DNA from: an uncultured Paenibacillus sp.
GTDB lineage: Bacteria > Bacillota > Bacilli > Paenibacillales > Paenibacillaceae
Length of the DNA stretch: 32,273 bases
Assembly: GCA_937895345.1 (NCBI GenBank)
Contig: CALAWP010000021.1
Location: forward strand, 1-32,273
Direction of reading: 5' to 3'
Shown: positions 1 to 10,700 of the stretch, one piece after another
Position numbering within the stretch: position 1 is the first letter of the stretch
How the letters are laid out: the number at the start of each line of letters is the position of its first letter
Program-made: the position numbers and the translations under genes
Notes under the pieces: generated by a model
Told to the model about the DNA's origin: nothing
What the model saw: the letters and a program-made list of their open reading frames with translations, nothing else
The model's database searches: none

Positions 1-1
1 G

Positions 2-67
2 GCTCGTTACATGGTGGCGGTCAAGCACAAGCCTTTATTGGAATGGTTTCAATTGCCTATCCCTTAG
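2..67 (+). CDS. possible 3' end of an unidentified gene running in from the left edge
   Basis: One plus-strand frame is open from the window edge and ends at TAG (65-67), just before the convergent end of cas3. The 21 visible residues read ARYMVAVKHKPLLEWFQLPIP. Such a tail would fit a complete gene ending here, for example a transposase or other enzyme, but 21 residues do not allow a family call. A second overlapping frame is also open through the edge, so chance cannot be excluded. Its main importance is context: if it is real, the gene following cas3 on the left is convergent and is not cas5. Confidence 0.25.
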   Translation, partial: ARYMVAVKHKPLLEWFQLPIP

Positions 68-94
68 TTCTTGAATTTTATTTTCTAAATATTT

Positions 95-2539
95 TTAGCA
101 AATATAAACGTCTGTTGTACTGTCATGATCCAGGTCCAAACCATAATCCTGACTGTACGCTCCTTCCTTCAGAGCCCACACTTTGCCTTCCAGCAAGTTT
201 ACAAGCTCGCCGTTTCTGGACAGCGCCTCCATCTCATGCCGAAACAAGTTGATGGAGTACCGTTGCGCTTTGCGCAGCAACTTGCTCAGATCCTCAATAG
301 ACTCGTTGCCGTTTAGTTGCGCAATCAACTCCTGGCCTTCTGCATAAGGCACGAGGACGGTATCGGCATGGCTGTCGATGACTTCAAAATAACGAGCCGC
401 CGTGCGATAGCTGTGTACGAGAAATAAAGGTACCCGATGATTAGGCGGATTATGGGTATTCTCATATTCGACATTGTACGGATGTTGTTTGCGGCCCGTA
501 CTGATCAATTCGGTCATATCCTTCCTTAGCTCTGGAATCGGATAATTTAGTTTCGTTTGCAGCTCCCCGTAAAACTCCAGAAAATATTTTTGCATCGCCT
601 GCACAGACAGCACGTTTCCGCCATAAAGGCGCGGGTCGCGCCGCAAATCGATCAGTATGCGTCTGGCAATCTCTTTTCCCACTTTTATTTCACGCAAGCG
701 GTCTAATTTTTCTTCTGCGTGATCGATCACATAAACATTCCGAATGCCCTGCTTGCCATGACGGTTGCATCGACCTGCGGCCTGTGCGATCGAATCCAAT
801 CCGGCCAACGAGCGTATTACGCATTCGAAGCTGATATCGACACCCGCTTCGATCAACTGTGTACTTACGCAAATTACTTGTTCCCCATGAACAAGCCGAC
901 TTTTGATCCGCTCCAGTATATCGTTACGATGCGATGCGCACATGGAGGTGCTTAGATGATAAACGGCAATCGAACTTCCGGCATATTGCTCGACTAATTG
1001 CCGGTACAACTTCTTGACGACCGATTTCGTGTTCAATATAACCAATGTGCTGTTCGCAATTTCCAACGTTTCCGTCACCAGTTCGGCCAATTCTTGCGTA
1101 TCCATCGATCCGTCGGCGGTCCTGTCGACGATTTCAACCCGCTTAAAAGCTTGCTGCACATTGCCAAGCTCCCCAATCATTTCTGCGTCGGAAGAAAGCG
1201 CAAGCTTATATTTTTCAACCCTGTTCAAAGCCGGTTGGGTAGCCGTACACAGCACGATGCTGGATTTCGCGTCCTCTTTCATAAAGTTGACCGCCTGGTT
1301 AAAGAGAGAAACGCAGGATACCGGCACCTTCTGCACTTCGTCAAAGATGATAACCGCTTCGGCCAGGTTATGAAGTCGGCGAATATTTCGGCTGCCTTTA
1401 GCAAAGAACACATTTAAAAACTGCACCATCGTCGTAAAAATGATGGGGGAATCCCAGTTATCTTTGGCCAGTTTCAGCTTTTGTCCAATAACCGCCCGCC
1501 CTTCATCCATTTCATCGTCATCATCCAAATCGTCTACAACGTTAGAATGATGTTCCAGCAAATGGGCATCATCCTGAATCAAACGCCGAATCTCATCGGC
1601 ATTTTGTTCTATAATTGTTGTATAGGGCACCACATAGACGATCCGTCTTTTGCCGTATTGTAGAGCATGCCGCAGCGCGTACCGGAAGCTGGCAAGTGTC
1701 TTGCCTCCGCCTGTCGGGATGGACAACTGGTATAAACCCGAAGGTTGAATGGCCTTCGCTTCGCATTGCTCCGACATATCGAGCCTCAAGTCATTAATCA
1801 TGTTGGATTCGTCCGATTTGAAGGCTTCAATTTTGGCCATAAGCTTCGAATAATATTCTTCGAACAGCAAATCTGCGCGAGGAGCCTCCTCCGTCCTATT
1901 TTCTTCAAATTGCCTCGTATCCGTTCGATCGGCGTCTATCAAAGCGCTGAATATATATTTGGACAAAAACATCAATCGAGTTTCCGCGCTCATAGATGAC
2001 GGTTGATTAATAAATTGCGCCAATTCCGAGACAGCGGCATCTACATACTGCCGGAATTCAGATTCACTCATCACTTCCCGGTAAAAGCAGGATTTAGCAT
2101 CCTCATAATCTCCGATAGCCTTGTCTCTTACGCGTCTCAAGTAGTCCGACTCCAGATCGGGGTTCAGAAAATCGTGCAAATAGGAATGATGCGAGATGAC
2201 TGCATTGCCGACAATCTCGGCTAAAATCCAAGCTATTGACGGATTGCCATTATGAATATAGTCAAAAATCAATTTGCCGCCCGCTGTCGAATGGTCAACG
2301 TCGCCACGCTTTTGAGAAAGTTCATGGGGCCGGTAAACGGCATTTCGCAAATAGGTTTGAAACTCATCCGTATATTTGCCCATATCGTGCAAGACGCCAG
2401 CAAGACCCGCAATATGTTTGACGCCCAACTTTTCTCCGATAATTTCGGCCAGTCTTTTTACGCCAAGCAAATGTGCTTTAGCGGTCTGTTCTTCGTTATC
2501 CGATTCTCTTATATGAGCAATATAAACCAGGACGTTCAA
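95..2539 (-). CDS. cas3: CRISPR-associated helicase/nuclease Cas3 (type I-C-like, HD domain fused)
   Basis: Cas3 is the nuclease-helicase recruited by Cascade to unwind and degrade target DNA. The protein is 814 aa, normal for a fused HD-helicase Cas3. The N-terminal HD nuclease (about 1-200) shows candidate metal ligands H23, H51-D52 (HDMGK), H83 and H117/H118. The helicase part shows Walker A with K280 (PTGGGKT), a DEVQ box at D400-E401, TATQ at about 432, and motif VI QAAGRCNRHG with R590 and R593. The opening (YIAHIRESDNEEQT) resembles I-C Cas3 proteins, which agrees with the I-C type repeats at 11067-13749. The start is uncertain: an in-frame TAG lies four codons upstream and TTG 2539 directly abuts an AAAGGGG tract, so initiation a few codons later is possible. 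No other cas gene is visible; the 94 bases downstream on this strand contain no usable start. A LexA-like box lies in its likely promoter. Confidence 0.93.
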   Translation of the reverse strand: MNVLVYIAHIRESDNEEQTAKAHLLGVKRLAEIIGEKLGVKHIAGLAGVLHDMGKYTDEFQTYLRNAVYRPHELSQKRGDVDHSTAGGKLIFDYIHNGNPSIAWILAEIVGNAVISHHSYLHDFLNPDLESDYLRRVRDKAIGDYEDAKSCFYREVMSESEFRQYVDAAVSELAQFINQPSSMSAETRLMFLSKYIFSALIDADRTDTRQFEENRTEEAPRADLLFEEYYSKLMAKIEAFKSDESNMINDLRLDMSEQCEAKAIQPSGLYQLSIPTGGGKTLASFRYALRHALQYGKRRIVYVVPYTTIIEQNADEIRRLIQDDAHLLEHHSNVVDDLDDDDEMDEGRAVIGQKLKLAKDNWDSPIIFTTMVQFLNVFFAKGSRNIRRLHNLAEAVIIFDEVQKVPVSCVSLFNQAVNFMKEDAKSSIVLCTATQPALNRVEKYKLALSSDAEMIGELGNVQQAFKRVEIVDRTADGSMDTQELAELVTETLEIANSTLVILNTKSVVKKLYRQLVEQYAGSSIAVYHLSTSMCASHRNDILERIKSRLVHGEQVICVSTQLIEAGVDISFECVIRSLAGLDSIAQAAGRCNRHGKQGIRNVYVIDHAEEKLDRLREIKVGKEIARRILIDLRRDPRLYGGNVLSVQAMQKYFLEFYGELQTKLNYPIPELRKDMTELISTGRKQHPYNVEYENTHNPPNHRVPLFLVHSYRTAARYFEVIDSHADTVLVPYAEGQELIAQLNGNESIEDLSKLLRKAQRYSINLFRHEMEALSRNGELVNLLEGKVWALKEGAYSQDYGLDLDHDSTTDVYIC

Positions 2540-2591
2540 CCCCTTTCGCTAGTTCTCAAACCCTATAATACACTCCCAATTTGTCCACGTA

Positions 2592-2619
2592 TTGTCAGGA
2601 ACGAATGTTCGAATATACA
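2592..2619 (+). promoter_or_regulatory. putative exonuclease promoter with LexA-like box in the spacer
   Basis: A -35 TTGTCA (2592-2597), a 16-nt spacer and a -10 TATACA (2614-2619) face the exonuclease gene. The spacer contains GAAC-GAAT-GTTC with flanks (2598-2611). Read on the minus strand it is CGAACATTCGTTCC, one mismatch from the DinR/LexA consensus. The centres of the two boxes are 41 bp apart, close to four helical turns. Confidence 0.55.
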
Positions 2620-2632
2620 TTTTTTCGCCAAA

Positions 2633-2659
2633 ATTATAAGAACGCACGTTCCATGACAA
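2633..2659 (-). promoter_or_regulatory. putative cas3 promoter with LexA-like box in the spacer
   Basis: On the minus strand a -35 TTGTCA (2654-2659) and a perfect -10 TATAAT (2633-2638) face cas3. The 15-nt spacer is short of the 17-nt optimum. The spacer is filled by the palindrome GAAC-GCAC-GTTC with flanking bases (2639-2652, read on the plus strand), one mismatch from the Bacillus DinR/LexA consensus CGAACRNRYGTTYC. The inferred transcript start is about 85 nt upstream of the cas3 start. SOS control is inferred from the motif only. Confidence 0.5.
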
Positions 2660-2722
2660 AGGGCTGTCGCGGCAACCTGGTATGGTTGGGTTATCACAAT
2701 ATGTTGCAAGGAGGTAACGACG

Positions 2723-3382
2723 ATGAACTACATCGTGATAGACTTAGAGTTTACGGTTATGAGGCAGAAGAAGCATTTGTCGGACATTATCGAAATCGGG
2801 TCCGTGAAATTGACCGTTGATGAAGGCGAGATTGCGATGACAGATCTGTTCCATTCCTACGTTCGGCCATCGACTTCTCCCGTGATTACCCCGCTCACTA
2901 CAGCGTTTACCGGTATTACGCAGCGGCAGGTGGATTCAGCACCGCCGTTTCCGGAAGCCATTCAGAACTTTGCGAACTGGTTGGGCGAAGAACCTTATTA
3001 TTTGCTGGCATGGGGACCCGACGACAAATTGATGTTGGTCAAGCAGTGCGAGCAGCATGGACTGGGGCTGGGTTGGATTCGCAACTACAATGATATTCAA
3101 CTGCAGTTTACCTATCAGCAAGGAGGAAACAAGGGAGGCAGATGGGGACTGACCAAAGCATTGACGGCGCTGGACATTCCTTTCTTCGGTACGCAGCACC
3201 GGGCGCTGGATGACGCGTTTAATACCGCCAAGTTGTTTAAAGCGATTTTCCCGCTGCTGAAACTGCAAGAGAATAATGCCGCCGAGGAACGCTTGCAGGA
3301 ACGCGCCATCGTCTATTCGACCGGTCGGGAAGCCAATCGGCCCTTCAGCCAGCTGGCCAAACTGCTCGAGACTGCGATATAA
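2723..3382 (+). CDS. DEDDh-family 3'-5' exonuclease (DnaQ/KapD/ERI-1-like)
   Basis: This 219-aa protein is predicted to remove nucleotides from 3' ends using two metal ions. Exo I is seen as VIDLEFT with D7 and E9, Exo II as WGPDD with D100/D101, and Exo III as HRALDDA with H159 and D164, giving the complete DEDDh set within about 170 residues. The remaining C-terminal 40 residues are polar and carry no recognised domain. The ATG is preceded by a very good AAGGAGG site at 2708-2714. It is divergent from cas3, and its promoter carries a LexA-like box, so induction by DNA damage is plausible. KapD/ERI-1-like proteins can also act on RNA, and the sequence does not separate DNA from RNA substrates. 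It ends convergent with the WYL regulator. Confidence 0.85.
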   Translation: MNYIVIDLEFTVMRQKKHLSDIIEIGSVKLTVDEGEIAMTDLFHSYVRPSTSPVITPLTTAFTGITQRQVDSAPPFPEAIQNFANWLGEEPYYLLAWGPDDKLMLVKQCEQHGLGLGWIRNYNDIQLQFTYQQGGNKGGRWGLTKALTALDIPFFGTQHRALDDAFNTAKLFKAIFPLLKLQENNAAEERLQERAIVYSTGREANRPFSQLAKLLETAI

Positions 3383-3488
3383 GCTGACGGCATTTTCGTG
3401 TTCAAGCAAATACGTCCCGTTCCGGATCGCATGCACTGTCTCTCGAAACAAGCTAGGCGCGAAGACCTTCGTCAAGATGCTGCAGTCG

Positions 3489-4457
3489 TCATTCCTCGTC
3501 CTCATACACCGATTTCCATCTTTCCAGTTTCTCTCGCATAATTTTCCGATAGGATTTCGGTTCCAAAATTTCGGCATCGGGACCGTACTGGCCGACCCAA
3601 TTCAAAAACTCGCGGTCATGGTTCACCGTAACCTCAAACAACAGACTTCCATCCTTTTGCTCCGTCATTTTCGGCTTCAGGAACATCTCCTCTTCCTTAA
3701 CATAACGCGCGATAGATGGAAGAAACCTTACCTTGAACCTAATCGTATCGTTGCCGCGTTCAATGGACCACGTATGTTTCATGTAAGCTTTCAAATTGAA
3801 ATCGCCCTTGTCGAACTTCCGGTCAAGCAGTTCCACGCTCCGGAACCGGCTGATGCGGAACGTCCGAATCTCCTGTGCGAGGTGGCAGTAGCCGATGACG
3901 TAGAATCGGTAATCTCGGGGAACCAGGTAATAAGGATCGATCTCCCGCTCCGTCTCGGAATCGCGGGAACCGGTGTAGTAGACGGTCTTGATCGTTTGCT
4001 GCGCCAGCGCGGCTTGTATAATATCAAACAGGAAAGTGCCTCCTTCTTCGCGGTAGGCGGGGGAGCCGAGCTGGATGATGTCGGTGACGTGCTGAACGAT
4101 TTCGACCCGTTTCCTCTTTTCTTTCTGGTGAGAGGACAACACCTTTTCGTAAGCTGAATCGAAGCCGGCCGGAACGAGCGAGGCAATCGGCTCCAGCACG
4201 GACGGCAGCAGCGAAAAGGCGACGGCCTCCTGTTCAGTCCAATCCAGCGGATACATTGTAAACCGGTTTAAAAATTCATAGCCTTTCCCGTGACCCGCAT
4301 TAATAATCGGAATATTGGCAGCGTTCAAATCATCAATGTCGCGATAAATGTTGCGTTCCGACGTTTCCAGCCGCTCCGCCAACTCCCGGGCCAGAATCCC
4401 CGGCTTGGATTGCACCAGATTGACGATGCGCAGCATGCGAATCAATTTTCCGCTCAC
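3489..4457 (-). CDS. WYL-domain transcriptional regulator (HTH_11 + WYL)
   Basis: This 322-aa protein carries an N-terminal winged helix-turn-helix at about residues 5-60 (ARELAERLETSERNIYRDIDDL is the recognition region). A WYL ligand-sensing domain at about 142-215 includes PYYLVPRDYRFYVIGYC, and a C-terminal extension (WCX-like) follows to residue 322. WYL regulators often sit in phage-defence and CRISPR loci, where they sense nucleic acids or nucleotides and repress neighbours. The GTG start at 4457 is chosen because an AAGGAGAGGAG site lies about 9 nt upstream. It is co-directional with the giant helicase gene upstream but separated from it by a strong terminator, so it is probably transcribed alone. 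Its target is not shown by the sequence; the helicase and cas3 are the nearest candidates. Confidence 0.88.
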   Translation of the reverse strand: MSGKLIRMLRIVNLVQSKPGILARELAERLETSERNIYRDIDDLNAANIPIINAGHGKGYEFLNRFTMYPLDWTEQEAVAFSLLPSVLEPIASLVPAGFDSAYEKVLSSHQKEKRKRVEIVQHVTDIIQLGSPAYREEGGTFLFDIIQAALAQQTIKTVYYTGSRDSETEREIDPYYLVPRDYRFYVIGYCHLAQEIRTFRISRFRSVELLDRKFDKGDFNLKAYMKHTWSIERGNDTIRFKVRFLPSIARYVKEEEMFLKPKMTEQKDGSLLFEVTVNHDREFLNWVGQYGPDAEILEPKSYRKIMREKLERWKSVYEDEE

Positions 4458-4651
4458 GAATACTGCTCCTCTCCTTGCGTCGTATCATGTTCAATTTATC
4501 GACAATTGTATAGTTATTTCGACCTTCAACCAACAAATTCCTCCCCTTCCATAGACCTAGTGAAAAAATTGCATCATCCGCCACTTCACCTTTCATTGCA
4601 CTGCAGTTTATTTCTTCGAAATCAGCAAACTCGCATTCCCTTATCGAAGAT

Positions 4652-4711
4652 AAAAAAATACTCCCCACCAGGTTGATCGGTTGTGGAAACCTTTCAACTT
4701 GTTGGGGAGTA
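4652..4711 (-). terminator. rho-independent terminator of the giant helicase gene
   Basis: A long stem pairs TACTCCCCA (4659-4667) with TGGGGAGTA (4703-4711) and continues inward through AGGTTGA/TCAAC with small internal mismatches. On the minus strand it is followed by a run of seven T (complement of A4652-A4658). It lies 17 bases past the helicase stop. Confidence 0.85.
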
Positions 4712-4727
4712 AATTAGATAAATGCCA

Positions 4728-7700
4728 TTACTTCGCCACGACCCGTTGATGCTCATCTACGTACGCATACTGCAAGGCGACCGCCTTCTCGATGCCGAGT
4801 CTAACCACTTTATCGAGAATCGTACCTGTTCGCGCATACCCAAGCTGCTTAGCCGTTTGCTTAACCAGCTCATCGTAAGGAAGGCTTATTTGGGACGCAA
4901 GCACATCTTTTACCGCTGCCGCAATTTCTTCCGGCGGCAAATCTTCCGCCGATCGTCTTTGCGCTTCGTCCGAAGCCACCCGGTAAATCGCGAATTGCTC
5001 CGGATCCGTACCGTCTGGCCAATAAAATATGTTCCCGTCCTGCGAATCGGTTTGTTTCGGACGCAGCATCGTAAGAAGTTCGTCGAAACGCTGATCGAGC
5101 TTGGCCCCCGTTCGAGCGATGCCCCATGCCTGCAAAATCCGCTTGCCCAATAAATTGCGACTGATCGGTCCTTCCTCGGCAATGACCTTTTCGATTTGGC
5201 TAAGCACTATTTTCGTCGATTGGTAAGATGCAAACGCATCCGCCCCCATAGCAACCGGATCAAGCGTGCAAACCATGTAATGCCGTTTTCCGTTTGCGGG
5301 ATCCAAAATTTCGGATGTACGATTAGAGTCTTCTGCAGTCGGCTGGAAAGTCCCGGATTCATAACTCGTACCGACGTTTTCAATATCCTTCTTTACGGTC
5401 GTAAGATCGTCAGACCGTTCATTCGAATTGGACAATTTCTCCGATTTATCCGGCTCAACCGCCGCTCCGGCGTTGCCCTCCATTACACTCGGCGCCTCTA
5501 TCTTTTCCTTCATAGCATCTGTCCGTGCATCGACTTTGGCCTCGCCGCTCATAACTTGCCGAATCGCCTCCATAATGCCGGACACTACCGCTGCCCGGTT
5601 GTCCCACCAGTCCGGACTCCATACCCGATGAAGCGTCCAGCCGAGCCCCGTCAGCACTTCCTCGCGAAGCAAGTCGCGGTCGCGCGCGGATAGTGCGCTG
5701 CGATACATCGGACCATCGAGAACAATACCGAGAATATACTGCCCTGGCTTTTCGGGATGCACGATACCCAAATCGATGCGGTATCCGGAAGCACCTACAT
5801 AAATATCCGCCTTGCAGCCTTGTTCTCCCAACGCATCCGCAATGCCGGTATGGAGCGAAGAACCTCGCGAAGCAAGGCCGGCCGACGCCCCGGCAGGCAA
5901 AGCCTGCTTGCCTTTTTCGGCGTATTCGAGAAACTCCTTCAGTCCTAGCACTCCTTCGGCGCTGATTCGTCCCGCATTTAGCTGTGAAGATCGCAATGTC
6001 GCAAATACATGCATTTCCCGTCTGGCTCGCGATACGGCCACATTCAACCGGCGCCAGCCGCCTTGCCTGTTCAGCGGCCCAAAGTTCAGCGTTACTTTAC
6101 CTGCAGCATCTGGCCCGTAGCCCACGGAAAAAAGAATAACGTCGCGCTCGTCTCCCTGTACATTTTCCAAATTTTTTATGAAGAGCGGTTCCGGAAGCTC
6201 CGTAAGCAGCAACTCCAGCTCCGGATCGCGTTTGCACGATTCGTCAAGCAAATCTTCTATCAACGTCTGCTGAATCGAGCTGAAGGTAACAACGCCAATG
6301 CTCAGCTTGCGCAGCTCGACATCTTTGAGCCGCCTCATTATTTCGAAGACGACCGCTTCGCCTTCCGCGCGATTATGCTTCGACTTACCGCGATCGTAGA
6401 ATCCGTCTACCGGATGCCAGACGACGCTCGACACCGGCTCATCCGGAGACGGGAATGTGAGCAGCTTGTTTTCATAATAATGCGCATTACTGAACGCAAT
6501 CAGGCTTTCATGCCGGCTGCGATAATGCCAGGACAAATGCCGCTCGGGCATACCGACCGCCAGGCAATCGTCCAGAATGCTTTCCATGTCCTGCAACGCC
6601 GCCTCATCTTCCTCGGCCTCCGAAGATGATTTGGAAAAAAAGCTGGTCGGCGGCAATTGCTTCGGATCGCCGACGATAATTGCTTGTATGCCTCTGGCCA
6701 GCGCGCCGACCGCTTCGGCCGTCGGGACTTGCGAGGCCTCGTCGAATATGACCAAATCGAACTTCGCACTTCCCGGATCCAAATATTGCGCCACGGAAAT
6801 CGGACTCATCAGCATGCACGGGGTAAGGCGGGACAGTAAGTTTGGAACCTGCTCAAACAACTTCCGGATGGACAGCGCCCTACCGCCGCTCCGTATTGCC
6901 CGTTGCAAAATTCCAGCCTCGGAGCTTTGTGATGCCTCATGAGTCATCTGCGGCACTCTGGCAGACAATCTGGCCGCAATTTCCTGACGCGTCAGTTCGG
7001 TGAATTGCCTATCCGCTTCTTTGAATCGTTTAATGGCATCCTCGAACAAATGTCCAGAAAATCGCGACAGTACTTCGTCGCCTGCAATGATGCAGTTGGC
7101 TATCGCTTTGTAAAGGCCTTGCTCAAACGCCGTCATGAGCTGCTCATTCGACAGTTTTCCTTGCTCGTATGGCTCAATGAGCGGCGCAAGTCCTGCTTGA
7201 ATCGCCTGGTCCCTTACCCTGCGCCAGGCGCACCAATCTCGCAGTTCATCCAGATTGGCTTGCCATACACGTGCCAACTCCAGCAAGAAACCTGGCCAGC
7301 CGCTTTCGTTTGCAGAAGCAATAAGTTGATCCTGCTCCAACCGCAGCAGTTCAGTCAGTCGCTTGAAACGCGTTGAAAGCTCGGTGTGACGGCTCAAGAA
7401 TGATTCCAGTACGGCAGCACGCGCAGAATCGACGAACGGCCCGGCCAGTCGGCCCGCCATAGCCTGACGCGCCGCAGCAGCGGCTCCCGCCGACCCGCAT
7501 AATTGCACGAGCGATGCCTGCAGACGCTCCAGCCAATTGGCCGCCGCATCGATGGCATCCCAATTCCCTTGCTCGTTCCATAGCGTATTCCCGCAAAGCG
7601 GCTTGTTTTTCTCCTCCAGCTTGAGAAGTTTCTGTTCCTCCTCCTGCCACTGGATCAGCCGGTTTAACGCGTTCGGAATCCGCTCCCGAGCCAGTGCCTG

Positions 7701-10700
7701 TCCCGATGGCATGAACCTTTGCATCGACTTGACGATCCGGCGTTGACCAAATAGCTTCGGAAGAAACCATTGCAGCTCGCAACGGTTCCATACAGCCAGC
7801 GCCTGCCGTGCGTCATAACTAATCGCATCGGAAGTGAATTCGGTTAAAGCGGAATCCCTTGCAGCATCTCTTCTTCGCCCCTGTTCGACAACCTCCCGTA
7901 TGTTGGCTATGACAATATCCGCCTGATCGAAGCGAATGAATTCCGGCTTCACATCCGGAACCTTGCATGCCAACTCGCTTAGCTCCGCCATCCACTCCGT
8001 CTCCCGGTATCGGAATCCGCCTGATCCACGGTTTGGAAGCAAATCATCTGCCGTTCGCCCAAGTTCCTGTTCATAAATCGGCAGTTCTTCAATGAGCTGA
8101 TGCAAAAGATCGGCGACTTCGGTTTTCATCTGCGGCGAATAGTCCGATGATTGAATTGCGGACAGCGGGTGGTTCCCGACATCTCCACATTTGGCTCCAG
8201 CCGCCTTAAGCTGCCCGGCCAAATCCCGCCATAACGTAAGCTGCTCCTCACGCATGTCCTTAATGGTCTCTGCCGGGAACCGCACGACGACATCTTCTCC
8301 CGGTCCAGTATTCTCGTAAGCCGATATAGCATCAAACAATGACAAACCCGATGAATGACGGCGATGAAGCGCCGCCACGTAATCGTTCAGCTCTCCACGC
8401 AGCTGCTGCAACCGGTCCGCCTGCGCCTTCCAAGCGCCGGGAGACTGTACCCTGCGTGACTCGAGCGCTGCGCTCAGCTGATCAAGGACTGCTCGTTTCG
8501 TGCTTTTGTTTGAATGGAGCTCTAGGCAGAACGGCCCAAGTCCGATTTGCTCCAATCGGCGTTGCACGACCGACAAGGCGGCCATTTTTTCGGCGACAAA
8601 CAGCACTTTTTTGCCTTGGGCTAAAGCATTTGCAATCATATTGGTAATCGTTTGCGACTTACCCGTTCCCGGCGGTCCGTGCAGTACAAAGCTGTGACCT
8701 GCTGCCGCAGCTTGCACAGCCGCCAATTGCGAGGAATCGGCACTAATCGGAATCACCATTTCCGTCGGATGCACTTCATCGAGAGGAGCAGCGTCATCGC
8801 TGCTAATAGGTATGGCCTGCAGCTTTCCTTCCATCAGACTGGCAACGATTCGGTTCTGTACGAGCTCGGCCGCCCGATTACGAAGATCGTTCCACATAAC
8901 GAATTGACCGAATGAAAACAAACCTAAATAAGCCGACTCCAATACATCCCATCGAGGCACTTGAATCAGGGCATGCCTCAGCGTATGGAAAACTTCCTTA
9001 AGCGCAATCCCTTTTTCGTCTCGAGGCAATGGGTCCAGACCAGATATACCGATACCGAAATCCTGCTTCAGCATCTCGAGCAGCGTAATGTTCATTTGCG
9101 GTTCTTCGTCCCGCGCCCTGATAACGTAACCTTGGCGTGACGATTTTCTAATCAAGTCTACCGGAATCAATGCTAGAGGCGCATAGCGAGGCACCTCGCT
9201 TGCAGTCGTCTCATACCATTTCAACAAACCCAAAGCAAGGTACAGAGTATTCGCTCCATTTTCCTCCAGCGAGCTTCGCGATGAACGATATAAATGAACA
9301 AGCCGCCGTTCCAACTCGGGGCCGTTAAGATCGGAGCGAAGACGTTTGCGAATGAATTCCTCCTGCAGCAACCCGGCCAATGGAGAAGCGCTCGACGTCG
9401 ATTGGAACAGTGCTGCGTCACGCACATTATCCTGCCAGTCATCCGGACGGGCCAGCAACTGAAATTCCTCCCGGTCGGCCAATGCATCCTCCAGATCGTT
9501 CAATTGAACCGACATAATCGGTATGCTTGATTTCGTCAACCGGAAATTCAGCAGCGCATTGCGCAGCGTTAAATCCAGCAATCTGCGCTCCCATTGTTTT
9601 TGTTTCGATAATGCCGGCAGTGAGTCAACCTCTTCCGGCTTCTCCAGTACTTCTATAATTTCCGGGGCATGGGCGTCAATAGCCGCATTCGCTTTTTCCG
9701 ATTCGAAATCCTCGACTACCCATCCGGCCGCAGTCGCAGTACGAACCGGCAACGGCCTGACTGCAGAAGCTCGGGCACGTCGGATATCAATGAGGCTCTC
9801 GAACTTTTCCGGCGGGTTCAAATTCATTGTCCCCAACCTAACCGCTTCGTCAAAGTCCGCCGCATTTCCGTCGCACATGGCCGTCGATTCAACGACACAT
9901 ATTTCGTTAATGCCGCTGGACAATCTTTTGGTCAGTGCGGACAAATCGTCCTGCACAATCTCGGCAAACGTTTCTTCCGTCAGCCAAAGCCCCGCGAATG
10001 CGTGCCCTTCGGTAAAGACTATGAGCGGATGCAAGCCGATTGCTTCCAGACAAGCCGCATACAACAGCGTCAAATCCAGACAATTGCCCATGCCGTGAGC
10101 AAAGATCGTCTCGGGGAGCCGGACTCGCTGACCTATCGGCTCGAAGCTGGGCGGCGCAACGCAATATACGATTCTCCGTTGCCGAATTGCCGAATATACG
10201 GCCGCCGCTTGCATGCGGACACGATTAGGATCTTTTGTCTGGTAGGCAGTAAAAGCGGACGAACCAGCCCATTTATTCAAAATGTCAGCCGCTTCGCGAA
10301 CGATTTGCGACACTTGCGGGTGGTTCGGCGTTACGAAAGCGGCAGCCATTTCGGGCAGCACTGCCGTTCCGCTCCACTCGTCAAAGGCAAGCACCGCTAT
10401 CGGCTTGCGTTCATTAAATAACACTTGTCCCGAGTGCATGACTGTCAGTCCAATGGTCCCGCTAATTCTTTCAGACATCTGTGCCAGCAAGGAAGCGGAC
10501 AGCTGAATCGGAACCGTGCCGATCTCTACAGTTTGCTCCGGGGGGAGGACATCGATCGTTTTACTCCACGTAAAAGCGAAATCGGGTTCGCAAGCAATGA
10601 CAACCTCAACTTGCCTTAGTTCCTCATCCGAAGTATTGGCCACGCTGAGACGCCTCACAACCGGCACATAATTTTGCTGCATGCTGTAATTGATTGTCTC

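Noticed and set aside
2936..3577. Long minus-strand open frame across the exonuclease and the regulator end
   Set aside because: It lies opposite a gene with all catalytic residues and overlaps another; no domain is recognised in it.
4333..4668. Minus-strand 111-residue frame upstream of the WYL regulator
   Set aside because: It starts inside the helicase terminator and runs out of frame into the regulator gene with no binding site.
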